From NCBI GenBank assembly GCA_028283345.1, contig JAPOGE010000014.1, positions 1-34,492 on the forward strand: 34,492 bases of DNA, written 5' to 3'. Below, one piece after another: positions 14,751-23,116 of this stretch; the first letter of the stretch is position 1; each line of letters begins with the position of its first letter. The stretch comes from Candidatus Poseidoniales archaeon (GTDB lineage Archaea > Thermoplasmatota > Poseidoniia > Poseidoniales > Poseidoniaceae). The notes under the pieces were generated by a model. It was not told the DNA's origin and did not search any database. It saw nothing but the letters and a program-made list of their open reading frames with translations. A program made the position numbers and the translations under genes.

Positions 14751-16328
14751 TCACGGAATATATGCCGGGCCCGGGGTATACGTACCGGTGGCTGGATTGA
14801 GACCGGGCGGTGGTGACAGACCGATTAACTGTGGTTCGTAGACAATGAAATTGAATCCGAGTAAGCCAACTATTATCATCTGTCCAGCAATCTTGAATCC
14901 GGCGGTAACTCTCCCGGTAGCCATCAATCCGGCCATAGTACCATTGCCGAGAGCCTGCATGGTAACACCATAATAGAATACCGTGATGAAGAACAATGCA
15001 TCGATGGAACGAATCTGCATGTTTCCAATCTGGGCGCCTCCCTCATCGTCACCGGAATCACCAGCATTCGAGCCGGCGATGGCGGGAATGAAAATCTTAC
15101 CCATCATGATGATCACCAGCAGGAAAACCATGTATGAAACCCAAATTACTGCAATGTAGGAAGAAATCACCCGGGCCCGCTCGCCTTCCAAGAACTTGAT
15201 TTCCCGACTATCGTTAGCCGCGGTCACCAGAATATCTGAGATCTTGCCGCCGGCTCGATTGGCTTCGGTGATTAATGAAATCGCCCGTTTGACCAACGGC
15301 GTTCCGACCCGCTCAGCAAATTGGTGGATGACAACTTCAAAAGCGATACCCCAAGAAATCTGATTGGCCATCTTCTTGACGTCGTCATTCAGAGCACCGT
15401 ATTCAGAATTCGCCAACGTTTGCACCGCGACAGTCATCGATAATCCGCCCTTCCAGTATTCTGCAAGGTCGCGCAGGAAGTCAGGGAATTTCTCTTCGAC
15501 TTCATTGAGTGCCTTCATCTGCTTTTCCCAAAATACCGAGGCTGGATAAATTATAATGAATATCCCAAATCCGAACCAATTGAGGAAAATTATCGGCCGC
15601 AGTGAAAAACCGAGGGGTTTGATTTCGGGTCCAATCCATAATGACTTGTTATTCATGTTGTCGGGAATCCCATCGTATACGTCAATCGAAATAGAAAAAG
15701 CTACCGAATCCAAGGTCTCACTCTCATCGTTTGAGATGAAAGCGATGGTATAACCTTCCCCGGGCTGGACATCGGGAATCACCAGATCACAACCACCTCC
15801 TTGTGCCTTTGCGGTGTTGGTGGCGTTGGAATAATGCTTCAAACTTTTGTCGTGCCAAGTGAGCAGATAGCCGTCCGGGTCACGTATCTCGACTGTGAAT
15901 GGAACCGGTTTTGTGTCCCTCACCTCACAGGAGACGGTCATCTGTTGCGGCATCAAACTCCGCGGATAAGTTCCCAATGTATCGTCATCAAGGCCTGGTA
16001 CATCAAAATCCTGACCTCTCGCGCCTACTCCACGCCATGGGTCACCCGACTCCCATGTCGTCGGTGAAGGGGTGTCCTGGAGAATATCACAAGATTGGTT
16101 ATCCGAATAGGTGGTCTGGAATCTCGGGTCGAATTTACAATACATGTTGATGAACATCGGTTGCCCGTTCTGGGTCGGAATAAAGTCGGTATTGATGATC
16201 CAAAAACCAAGAGAGGAGATGCCTAAGAGGAGGCTAATGCCAATTATAGTGTACAACTTTGCCATCGTCGTATCATCCTTCGGTAGATCGAGATCAACCT
16301 TGATTTGAGTCTTTTTTTGCCGTGCCAT
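14751..16328 (-). CDS. Type IV pilus/secretion platform protein (TadC/FlaJ-like) with large outside domain
   Basis: About 525 aa. Residues 280-400 form a T2SSF/GspF domain (FPDFLRDLAEYWKGG ... EANRAGGKISDIL), followed by membrane helices at the C-terminus. Unusually, the first TM helix (about 25-46) is followed by a ~190-residue soluble segment (47-240) with four cysteines (64, 80, 134, 180) before the next TM helix (243-263); a beta-sandwich-like DPDGYLLTWHD stretch lies inside. By topology this part faces outwards. The ATG at 16328 has a strong ribosome binding site (GGAGGTG at 16340-16334), so the longer frame from 16373 is not used. It follows the other platform gene by 14 nt. Confidence 0.86.
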   Translation of the reverse strand: MARQKKTQIKVDLDLPKDDTTMAKLYTIIGISLLLGISSLGFWIINTDFIPTQNGQPMFINMYCKFDPRFQTTYSDNQSCDILQDTPSPTTWESGDPWRGVGARGQDFDVPGLDDDTLGTYPRSLMPQQMTVSCEVRDTKPVPFTVEIRDPDGYLLTWHDKSLKHYSNATNTAKAQGGGCDLVIPDVQPGEGYTIAFISNDESETLDSVAFSISIDVYDGIPDNMNNKSLWIGPEIKPLGFSLRPIIFLNWFGFGIFIIIYPASVFWEKQMKALNEVEEKFPDFLRDLAEYWKGGLSMTVAVQTLANSEYGALNDDVKKMANQISWGIAFEVVIHQFAERVGTPLVKRAISLITEANRAGGKISDILVTAANDSREIKFLEGERARVISSYIAVIWVSYMVFLLVIIMMGKIFIPAIAGSNAGDSGDDEGGAQIGNMQIRSIDALFFITVFYYGVTMQALGNGTMAGLMATGRVTAGFKIAGQMIIVGLLGFNFIVYEPQLIGLSPPPGLNPATGTYTPGPAYIP

Positions 16329-16342
16329 CTTTCCACCTCCCG

Positions 16343-17368
16343 CTACATTTTCTGCTCTTGACTCATCATCCATACCATAACCGAATAAGCGATGTGAATC
16401 GCCGGTAAAAAGCCGAGAATAATCATGTACATCTGGCCCTCGGTAATCTGCGAACCGGAACCGGAAACCCAGAACATAATTACCAGCATGACGATTAGGA
16501 ATAGTGGCATTGCAACTGCAACTACGATATATGATTCAGCCAACATCGCCAACATTTCCAAGAACATTTGCAATCGCGTACGGTTTTCACGCATATAATG
16601 CTCCGCCCGGTTGAGGAAATACAATTTGAGGTTTCCACCCGAGGTCAAGGTACCTACCATCCCTTGGAAAAAATCGGTCACCCAAGGTGAAGCGGCTCTA
16701 TCAACACTGAGCTTTATCGCGGTGATCAAATCGAACCCGAGCACTGTGATATCACGATAAATCAATCCGGCGTCATAAGCGATATCGCCATAGATCTCCT
16801 CGCTCATCGCCAACGACCGGAAAATTACCTGCGGGCTGGCATTGGCTGCAGACATCGCCGCGGTGTAGGAAGATGCGTATGGTAAGAACTTCTCAAGTCG
16901 ATCTCCACGTTTCTTTAACTCCCTATCGGCGGTTCCATTGAAGTATTTGAATGAGAACCATGGAATCAGGAGGCCGCCGGTGACGGGAAGAACTATTTTC
17001 AGCGTTGGTGGAAATACCCGCGTATGGTAGTCCGGACAGCCGTGCCCGGGCACATCTTTGTTTTGCGCGACTATATCCTTATTCCAATATTCCCAAATCC
17101 TGCAGGGCTCAAGTGAAAGTGGGTCTTGTAAGGTTTCCCAAAATGCTATGATACCGATTTCTGGAATAAAGAACAATGCTACAAAAGTGATTGAGATGAG
17201 TGAAACGGCGATTGTTGATATGATGTTCACCGCCAGATATACCTCGGGCATGATGCCGATACCCGCCTGGTCGAGTTTCTTGCTCAAAGTCGGATTGCCA
17301 CGCGCCCTCTTCTTCAACGAGCGACCGAGAACTCGATGACAGAATATCTGCCATGTGGTTAAATCCAT
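16343..17368 (-). CDS. Type IV pilus/secretion platform protein (TadB/FlaJ-like)
   Basis: A 341-aa inner platform protein of the GspF/T2SSF family, the partner of the upstream ATPase. TM helices lie near 44-70, 122-143, 283-306 and 316-336; the cytoplasmic T2SSF domain spans roughly 155-260 (RLEKFLPYASSYTAAMSAANASP ... GGNLKLYFLNRAEHYMREN). The loop after the first TM (about 78-115) is short and holds two cysteines. The ATG at 17368 has a clear ribosome binding site (GGAGGTG at 17380-17374). Two platform genes in tandem, rather than one FlaJ, is the layout of Tad-type and some archaeal pili. Confidence 0.88.
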   Translation of the reverse strand: MDLTTWQIFCHRVLGRSLKKRARGNPTLSKKLDQAGIGIMPEVYLAVNIISTIAVSLISITFVALFFIPEIGIIAFWETLQDPLSLEPCRIWEYWNKDIVAQNKDVPGHGCPDYHTRVFPPTLKIVLPVTGGLLIPWFSFKYFNGTADRELKKRGDRLEKFLPYASSYTAAMSAANASPQVIFRSLAMSEEIYGDIAYDAGLIYRDITVLGFDLITAIKLSVDRAASPWVTDFFQGMVGTLTSGGNLKLYFLNRAEHYMRENRTRLQMFLEMLAMLAESYIVVAVAMPLFLIVMLVIMFWVSGSGSQITEGQMYMIILGFLPAIHIAYSVMVWMMSQEQKM

Positions 17369-17389
17369 CGCTTCACCTCCTCTCGGGCC

Positions 17390-18931
17390 TCAACGTAGTC
17401 CATCAACTCTGGCAAGTACTTCCTTTGGGCGAACATAGTATTCAGTAACTACCTGCGATACTTGGTCTGACTTGCGAATATCGTTGAGTACCATCCACTC
17501 CAAAATGCGCTTTCTGGTACGCAATTCACGCCGCATCTCGTCTTGGCTGTAGTTAATCTTCACCATGATCTTCTCAAGTACGTATGACTTCCCACTGAAC
17601 ACATAATCATCTGTTGCCGGGTCCCAACGGAATACTTCATTGGTGATGAGTTCCATCGAGGTCGGGTCGATTCCAACTATTTCGACAATTTGTTTTGTGC
17701 GCCTGACACGGCGACCGTTTATTCGCGTCTGAATCTGAATCGAACAGGCTTCGAGTGCTGGCAGCAGAACCCGAGGTATATCAATCGGCTTATTCTCAAG
17801 CCGGTGCACGAGCGAGGGTACGGAGTCAGCGTGAACAGTTGAATAAGCACAGTGCCCGGTAGCCATCGCCTGGAACAGAACATAGGCCTCAGCACCACGA
17901 ATCTCACCGACGATAATGTACTCGGGTCGCTCACGGAGGGCTGCCTTCAGGAGTTCGAATTCACCTATTTCACCCTCGCTCCCTTCGCCACCGAAACCCT
18001 GTCTGGTAAGACCAGGAATCCAGTTGGGTTGAGGGATGTTAACCTCACGGGTCGATTCAATACTGACAATCTTCATCTGCCAGGGGATGAAAATACACAT
18101 GGCGTTGAGAGTGGTCGTCTTTCCGCTGGCGGTTCCGCCGACGAATAGGATTGAAACTTCATTCTGGAAGGCAATCCATAGATATGCGACCATCAGTGAG
18201 GACATGGTACGGAAAGCGATGATGTCGCACGGGCTGAACGGGTCATCCTTGAAACGACGGATACAGAAGGAAGAACCTCTGGTCGAGACTTCTCGCCCCA
18301 ATTTCATGATGATGCGAGAACCGTCCATCAGGGTCGCGTCGAGAAGTGGCGCGGCGATGGAAATATGCTTACCACAACGTTGCGCCAACTTGATGACATA
18401 TGATTCCAGTTCCTCATCGGTATCCCATTGACATGTCGTCTCCACCGATTCAAACTTGCGATGGTAGGCGAAGATGGGGATGCCGGTACCGTCCAGTGAC
18501 ACGTCCTCGACATTCGGGTCGTTCATCATCACATCCATCCGCCCGTAACCGATCAGGTCGCGACGGAGGTAATAGAAAATCTTGGATTTGGATTTCTTGC
18601 TGACCTTCATTCCATAAGACTTGATGATTTTATCCATCGCGGTGCGAAGGTAGGCGGTTGGGTCGGCATCGATTTCGTTGATCGACGCGGTCAGGCTCTT
18701 GACGAAGATATCAAAAATCTCCTGCCGAATTTCTTCTTCCTTCTTGGTCAGCGGTGGCTCAATAATCTGGTAGATGATGTTCAGTGACCGTAAATCGCGC
18801 ACGATTCGGGCGAAGGCATGCGGCGGCATTACTGGATACTTATCCAACTCTTCATACTCAGCGCGTTGCTGACGCCTTCTTCTACCCTTTCCGGAACCGC
18901 CTTTGGATGACCCGCGTTTTTTCCTCGCCAT
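17390..18931 (-). CDS. Type II/IV secretion (pilus assembly) ATPase, GspE/TadA/FlaI family
   Basis: A 513-aa hexameric motor ATPase that powers pilus assembly or secretion. Motifs in order: basic N-terminus (residues 1-24), N-terminal domain to about 230, SLDGTGIPIFAYHRKF (145-160), Walker A GGTASGKT (265-272), Asp/Glu box with Glu292, Walker B EYIIVGEIRG (337-346), and His box GHCAYSTVHAD (359-369). Length and the FCIRRF linker fit archaeal FlaI/TadA. It is the first gene of a five-gene minus-strand operon. GAGG lies a few nt before the ATG at 18931 and TATA-like AT stretches lie 23-45 nt upstream. Archaellum versus adhesive pilus is unresolved; no archaellin or FlaH is in the window. Confidence 0.93.
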   Translation of the reverse strand: MARKKRGSSKGGSGKGRRRRQQRAEYEELDKYPVMPPHAFARIVRDLRSLNIIYQIIEPPLTKKEEEIRQEIFDIFVKSLTASINEIDADPTAYLRTAMDKIIKSYGMKVSKKSKSKIFYYLRRDLIGYGRMDVMMNDPNVEDVSLDGTGIPIFAYHRKFESVETTCQWDTDEELESYVIKLAQRCGKHISIAAPLLDATLMDGSRIIMKLGREVSTRGSSFCIRRFKDDPFSPCDIIAFRTMSSLMVAYLWIAFQNEVSILFVGGTASGKTTTLNAMCIFIPWQMKIVSIESTREVNIPQPNWIPGLTRQGFGGEGSEGEIGEFELLKAALRERPEYIIVGEIRGAEAYVLFQAMATGHCAYSTVHADSVPSLVHRLENKPIDIPRVLLPALEACSIQIQTRINGRRVRRTKQIVEIVGIDPTSMELITNEVFRWDPATDDYVFSGKSYVLEKIMVKINYSQDEMRRELRTRKRILEWMVLNDIRKSDQVSQVVTEYYVRPKEVLARVDGLR

Positions 18932-18953
18932 TTCATTCCTCTGCCTACGGCAG

Positions 18954-18976
18954 AATATAGGTGCTAATTGCTATAA
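18954..18976 (-). promoter_or_regulatory. Candidate promoter of pilus operon
   Basis: Two TATA-like elements on the minus strand precede the ATPase start at 18931: GGTTATAGC (about 18969-18976) and CTATATT (18954-18960). The farther one would place transcription start near 18948, leaving a short leader that includes the GAGG ribosome binding site; the nearer one would give an almost leaderless mRNA. No BRE was confirmed. Confidence 0.35.
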
Positions 18977-19025
18977 CCTTATGCGAAGCATTGTCGAGTA
19001 ATCGCCAATTACGAGATTATGGTAA

Positions 19026-19577
19026 TCAAGCGGATGACTCGACTAGGAATTGGCGGCATTTTTCCGTAAATGACTCGAGCGATGAGGAATTTTCGACCAC
19101 GAAATCAGCTTGTTTAATCAAGGTCTGTAAACCCCATCGCCGCTCGCGTCGGTCGCGGTCGTCAAAACTCGCTCGATCACCATCTTCACTCCGGCCGCGA
19201 ACGATGATTCTATCGAATCTTGTCGCCGGCGGGGAATTAATCGCAACAATAGAAAAATCAGCACCCCAGTGTTCAAGGAAAATCTCTCGTTCTGCAACCC
19301 CCCGCATCCCTTCGATAATAATCAAATCATGCTGTGCCAATTCAGCATCGATCAGAGGGGCGAGTCGGTCGGCGAGAACCCCGTCGCCAAATTCATCGCG
19401 CAAATCTTGGGCAATCCGACCAAAAATGTGCGGATCCCCGGTCAACTCACGAGCCTCGACCTCGGCGCGAATCATATCACCCATAGAGCGAACCGGCAGC
19501 CCGAGTTCTTTGGCAACCTGACCAAAAACACCCTTACCCGAACCGGGCATGCCACAGATGGCGACAACCTTTGCCAT
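19026..19577 (-). CDS. UPF0200 family P-loop nucleotide kinase
   Basis: A 183-aa P-loop protein of the archaeal UPF0200 (dephospho-CoA-kinase-like, MJ1399-type) group. The P-loop GMPGSGKG follows the first strand, then SMGDMIRAEVEAR, GRIAQDLRDEFGDGVLADRL (a family signature block), IIIEGMRGVAE (Walker B-like) and RFDRIIVRGRSEDG with a lid-type FDDRDRRE. This pattern is widespread in archaea and the substrate has not been fixed to my knowledge. It is 56 bp downstream of the ABC permease gene and may share its transcript; the pilus operon starts 95 bp further on. Confidence 0.88.
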   Translation of the reverse strand: MAKVVAICGMPGSGKGVFGQVAKELGLPVRSMGDMIRAEVEARELTGDPHIFGRIAQDLRDEFGDGVLADRLAPLIDAELAQHDLIIIEGMRGVAEREIFLEHWGADFSIVAINSPPATRFDRIIVRGRSEDGDRASFDDRDRRERRWGLQTLIKQADFVVENSSSLESFTEKCRQFLVESSA

Positions 19578-19633
19578 GTCACTGCCTCGACCCCTCTATT
19601 TTCAAACCTCGCCAGAAAACCGCGAAAATCGGT

Positions 19634-21331
19634 TCAATTTGAGAACTCTGCCGATCCCCATTTCCGATTGAGTAATTTCAGCAATAGACCGCTGGCGACC
19701 AAGAGCATGAATGATATCACCAGAATCCCACCGAAGCCCTGCTTCGCCTTCTCATCATCGAAACCGACGTTCTTGGAATTTATGCCCTCCTCGATCAATG
19801 CCGTGGCCATATTGTCATAGAAGGCGGTATCTCCCTGGGTAAAGGATAACAGGAATAGAAAAAGCAACGGGATGACTGTGCCAATCCAGAAATAGATCAT
19901 TATCGACGCATCGAAAATCGCTTTATTCGGTCGCAGGCCCATCAAGAATGCGGTCAACGAAACGATGTAGACACTATTTGCCAACATCACCACCAGAGCG
20001 ATTGGAAAAACCCCCCATGAATCTAGGCTCCAGGCCATCAATATCAGGAAGATGATACTAATCCAAGTGGTGGTCAGGAAGTAGGTCACCACTTTGGCGC
20101 GAATCAATTCCGGCACGCTCATAGGCAGGGTATTCATGTGCTCAGGTGAATCAATACCGGTCAACCAAGAATAGAAATTAAACCCAAAAAATCCGAGGAA
20201 TGGGGCATATGATAGTAGATTGACTGGTACCGGAGCCTCGGCAAAATCTACCATCCATGCCAACATGAGTAGAACTATCAGTGGAACGGAATATGATACT
20301 ATCATCTTCTTTATCGTCCCACTACGAAGCAAATCAACGACTTCCTTTGTAACCAATAAACGCATTCTGCCATTACCAAGAAAACCTAGGCGGTCATAGA
20401 CCGGACGAAATAATTCCTCGCGCTCGATGACCGCCTGCTCAAAATCTTCTCCAACTGAATTCGCCGCCAATAAGGCCATCCCGAGAGAGACCATCACCCC
20501 TAGAATCAGGTAAAGAATATTATGCGAAGACTGCAGTGCGAGGCCGATTATCAACCACTCCAGTTTCAGGATTCCCAAGGCGAACAAAGTAGCCATTATA
20601 ATCACCACTAAAGGAATGGTTTTACCCCACATCCCCCCCCTCGTCCACAGCGCCGAACCGAGGAAGGACAGAGCCAATCCTTGGGCTAGAGTAATCACCA
20701 TCGCCGCGCTTATCAGCGGCAGGCTACTCCACTCCAGAGGGGTTGGAAGATCGATGAAATCACCGAGAATTATGCCTAGAGCCATGCCACAGACAACCGG
20801 CAATAACACCAGCATCACATAGAAGGTGACCTCTTTGAGGTAATAGGCGAAATAATTCGTCGACTGCTTAAGTGGCTGCAGCGCCGGTGCGGCCAACAGG
20901 TAGTTATTGCCCGAGGAGCGCTGACTGACCAGGACCCGGCCGAGGAAAGCGAACGAACCCATCCCCAGACTGAACATGAACAGCGGAAAATGGAGCGCAA
21001 AACGCATCTCCTGCCAGGTAAAGGCGCGGCGATACTCATCGACCAGTAACGCGTCGCTCTCGACCCCTTGACCGACCAGATAGCGCAGGCCGATTGAGGC
21101 GACCATGGTGACGACCGCGAGGAGAGCGGGAAAAAGGAGAATATGGCGCTTTTTGGCGAAGTCGACATTTTGTCGCCATTCCTCGCGAAACATCATTTTG
21201 TAAGTCGTACCAAATGATTCAACCATGCTCGGGACCGAGTAGAGTCGATGATTACCACCAGTCGATAACCTACTCGAAGATGAACGCGGGATATATTCAT
21301 CCCAATCGATGCTGGAGATGGTACTCTGCAA
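19634..21331 (-). CDS. ABC-2 type transporter permease
   Basis: A 565-aa permease with about twelve hydrophobic segments in two halves (roughly 65-290 and 345-555), separated by a soluble linker with EDFEQAVIEREELFRPVYDRL (about 308-330). It begins 3 nt after the ABC ATPase stop codon. The longest frame starts with TTG at 21331, which has a good ribosome binding site (GGAGG ending 8 nt upstream, within the end of the ATPase gene), so TTG is preferred over the ATG at 21226. A C8 tract lies at 20633-20640 inside the gene. Substrate unknown; such pairs export lipids, drugs or sodium. Confidence 0.87.
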   Translation of the reverse strand: MQSTISSIDWDEYIPRSSSSRLSTGGNHRLYSVPSMVESFGTTYKMMFREEWRQNVDFAKKRHILLFPALLAVVTMVASIGLRYLVGQGVESDALLVDEYRRAFTWQEMRFALHFPLFMFSLGMGSFAFLGRVLVSQRSSGNNYLLAAPALQPLKQSTNYFAYYLKEVTFYVMLVLLPVVCGMALGIILGDFIDLPTPLEWSSLPLISAAMVITLAQGLALSFLGSALWTRGGMWGKTIPLVVIIMATLFALGILKLEWLIIGLALQSSHNILYLILGVMVSLGMALLAANSVGEDFEQAVIEREELFRPVYDRLGFLGNGRMRLLVTKEVVDLLRSGTIKKMIVSYSVPLIVLLMLAWMVDFAEAPVPVNLLSYAPFLGFFGFNFYSWLTGIDSPEHMNTLPMSVPELIRAKVVTYFLTTTWISIIFLILMAWSLDSWGVFPIALVVMLANSVYIVSLTAFLMGLRPNKAIFDASIMIYFWIGTVIPLLFLFLLSFTQGDTAFYDNMATALIEEGINSKNVGFDDEKAKQGFGGILVISFMLLVASGLLLKLLNRKWGSAEFSN

Positions 21332-21334
21332 GGA

Positions 21335-22129
21335 CTATTCCTCCTCGATCAAACCATCGCCAACCCCTTCGGCCTCAGCGATTGTATGTCCGACCAATCG
21401 GATGAAAACATCTTCAAGAGTTTCACTCTCATGTTCCTTCAAATCAGCGATGGTACCAGCCGCCAATACCTTGCCGCGGTCGATTACCGCAATCCTGGTA
21501 CAGAGCCTTTCTGCGACTTCAAGAATGTGACTACAAAGGAAGATTGTTCCCCCTTCAGCGACGTGATTCAACAACAATTCGCGACACTTGCGTTGGTAGA
21601 TCGGGTCGAGGTTGGCAAAAGGCTCGTCGAGGAAATACAATTTCGGCTCGTGGATGAAAGCGCTGGCCAGCATCACTTTCTGGCGCTGACCTTTGGACAG
21701 GTCTCGACACATCGTGTTGCGCTTCTCTTGAAGTCCGAACCAGCTTATCCAATACTCGACTTTTTCGTTGATGTCGGAAATACCGCGCAGGGTGCAGACG
21801 AATTCGAGGAATTCGGCTGGCGTCAGGTATGATGGCGGTGATTCCGATTCAGGAACGATGCCGATGTTCGCCTTCAGGCGTTGCGACTCGGTTTCGGCAT
21901 CGATTCCCAAAACCTCGACCCGGCCGAGTGATGGCTTCAACTGTCCTGTGAGTAATTTGATGAAGGTCGATTTCCCGGCCCCGTTGGGGCCGAAGACTCC
22001 AAAGAATTCACCCGCATATACGCGCACGTTCAACGGGTGTAAAGCGATAAAATCCCCGAACCGTTTGGCCAGATCCTCGGCTATCACCAAAGGCTCTGAA
22101 GGGTGGTTCCTGTTTTCTGTTACAGCCAT
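21335..22129 (-). CDS. ABC transporter ATP-binding protein
   Basis: About 264 aa from the ATG at 22129 (MAVTENRNH). Full nucleotide-binding domain: Walker A FGPNGAGKST (46-55), Q-loop region IGIVPESESPPSYLTP, signature DLSKGQRQK, Walker B LYFLDEPFANLDP and the switch His in LCSHILE. This is the ABC-2 (DrrA/CcmA-like) exporter group. The frame extends upstream to a TTG at 22210, but that part reads poorly and the ATG has a weak GGGTG site before it. It forms an export pair with the following permease gene. Divergent from the second enoyl-CoA hydratase gene (112 bp apart). Confidence 0.93.
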   Translation of the reverse strand: MAVTENRNHPSEPLVIAEDLAKRFGDFIALHPLNVRVYAGEFFGVFGPNGAGKSTFIKLLTGQLKPSLGRVEVLGIDAETESQRLKANIGIVPESESPPSYLTPAEFLEFVCTLRGISDINEKVEYWISWFGLQEKRNTMCRDLSKGQRQKVMLASAFIHEPKLYFLDEPFANLDPIYQRKCRELLLNHVAEGGTIFLCSHILEVAERLCTRIAVIDRGKVLAAGTIADLKEHESETLEDVFIRLVGHTIAEAEGVGDGLIEEE

Positions 22130-22241
22130 ATCCACACCCTGTGCGGGTGGCCGAAGCAAACGGCTCTTATGTAGGTCACGAAGGCCATACACCTGATTTT
22201 GTAGAGCCAATCGTCATTTAGCGAGGCTCCTTCCCCCTACC

Positions 22242-23090
22242 ATGAGCAAGCCCCCACAATCAGATGTTGTATCGTGCGAGGAGATTCCCGTCGATGCCGA
22301 AAATCCCGGCAAGGGCGTGGTGGCCATAGTGACTATCGCTCGCCCAGACAAACTCAATGCACTGAATTCCGAGGTTTCACAGGCCTTGAAAGAGGCTTGT
22401 AGATGGGCGACTGACGATGATGATGTTCGAGTAATAGTATTCGCCGGAGCGCCGCCAAACCCACCCGCAGAGGGTGAGCGGGCGAAGCCGAATGCATTCA
22501 TAGCCGGTGCCGACATCAGTGAATTTGTCGGCATCGATGGCAACACCATTCGCCAACGCTTCAAGAGCAACGCGTGGGAGGCGATTTGGCACCTGGAAAA
22601 ACCGACCATCGCCATGGTCGATGGCTTCGCCCTCGGTGGCGGCTGTGAAGTTGCCATGTCCTGTGATATCAGGATGGGCAGTGAGCGAGCGAAATTCGGC
22701 ACTCCGGAAATAAACCTCGGACTCATCCCTGGCGGCGGCGGGACGCAACGACTGCCGCGCTTGGTCGGCTATGGCAGAGCGATGGAGATGATTCTGGGTG
22801 GCGAGATGGTCGACGCCTCAACCGCATTGGAAATGGGGCTGTTGAACCACCTGTGCGAAGTCGATGAACTCGAACAGAAAACCCTCGAACTTGCCAGGAA
22901 TATCGCGGGTAAATCTCCCCACGCCCTCAAAGTGGCCAAGGCCTGTGTGCGCGCCGCAATAGAAAAACCGATGCGCCAAGGTCTTGAGGAAGAAGCCATC
23001 GCCTTCGCCGGACTATTCGACAGTGAAGACAAGGAAATCGGTGTCAAGGCTTTCCTGGAACGAACCGAAGCCGAATGGGTCGGAAAATAG
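22242..23090 (+). CDS. Enoyl-CoA hydratase (crotonase)
   Basis: A 282-aa hydratase with both catalytic glutamates: Glu136 in LGGGCEVAMSCDIRMG and Glu156 in KFGTPEINLGLIPGGGGTQRLPRL. The oxyanion-hole segment FIAGADIS follows a short insertion of about a dozen residues (PPNPPAEGERAKPN, about 71-84) that is not in most relatives. The C-terminus has the usual helical trimerisation domain ending GVKAFLERTEAEW. It is the best candidate here for a generic 2-enoyl-CoA or 2,3-dehydroadipyl-CoA hydratase (PaaF-like). It stands alone on the plus strand between the ABC exporter and the proline-repeat protein gene. Confidence 0.92.
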   Translation: MSKPPQSDVVSCEEIPVDAENPGKGVVAIVTIARPDKLNALNSEVSQALKEACRWATDDDDVRVIVFAGAPPNPPAEGERAKPNAFIAGADISEFVGIDGNTIRQRFKSNAWEAIWHLEKPTIAMVDGFALGGGCEVAMSCDIRMGSERAKFGTPEINLGLIPGGGGTQRLPRLVGYGRAMEMILGGEMVDASTALEMGLLNHLCEVDELEQKTLELARNIAGKSPHALKVAKACVRAAIEKPMRQGLEEEAIAFAGLFDSEDKEIGVKAFLERTEAEWVGK

Positions 23091-23116
23091 CCTGAATTCA
23101 GGCTCTGGATGATATC

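Noticed and set aside
16329-16373. 15-codon upstream extension of the platform protein
   Set aside because: The ATG at 16328 has a strong GGAGGTG site at the correct distance, and the extension overlaps the upstream gene.
22130-22210. TTG-started extension of the ABC ATPase
   Set aside because: It extends towards the divergent hydratase gene and adds non-conserved residues; the ATG at 22129 is preferred.
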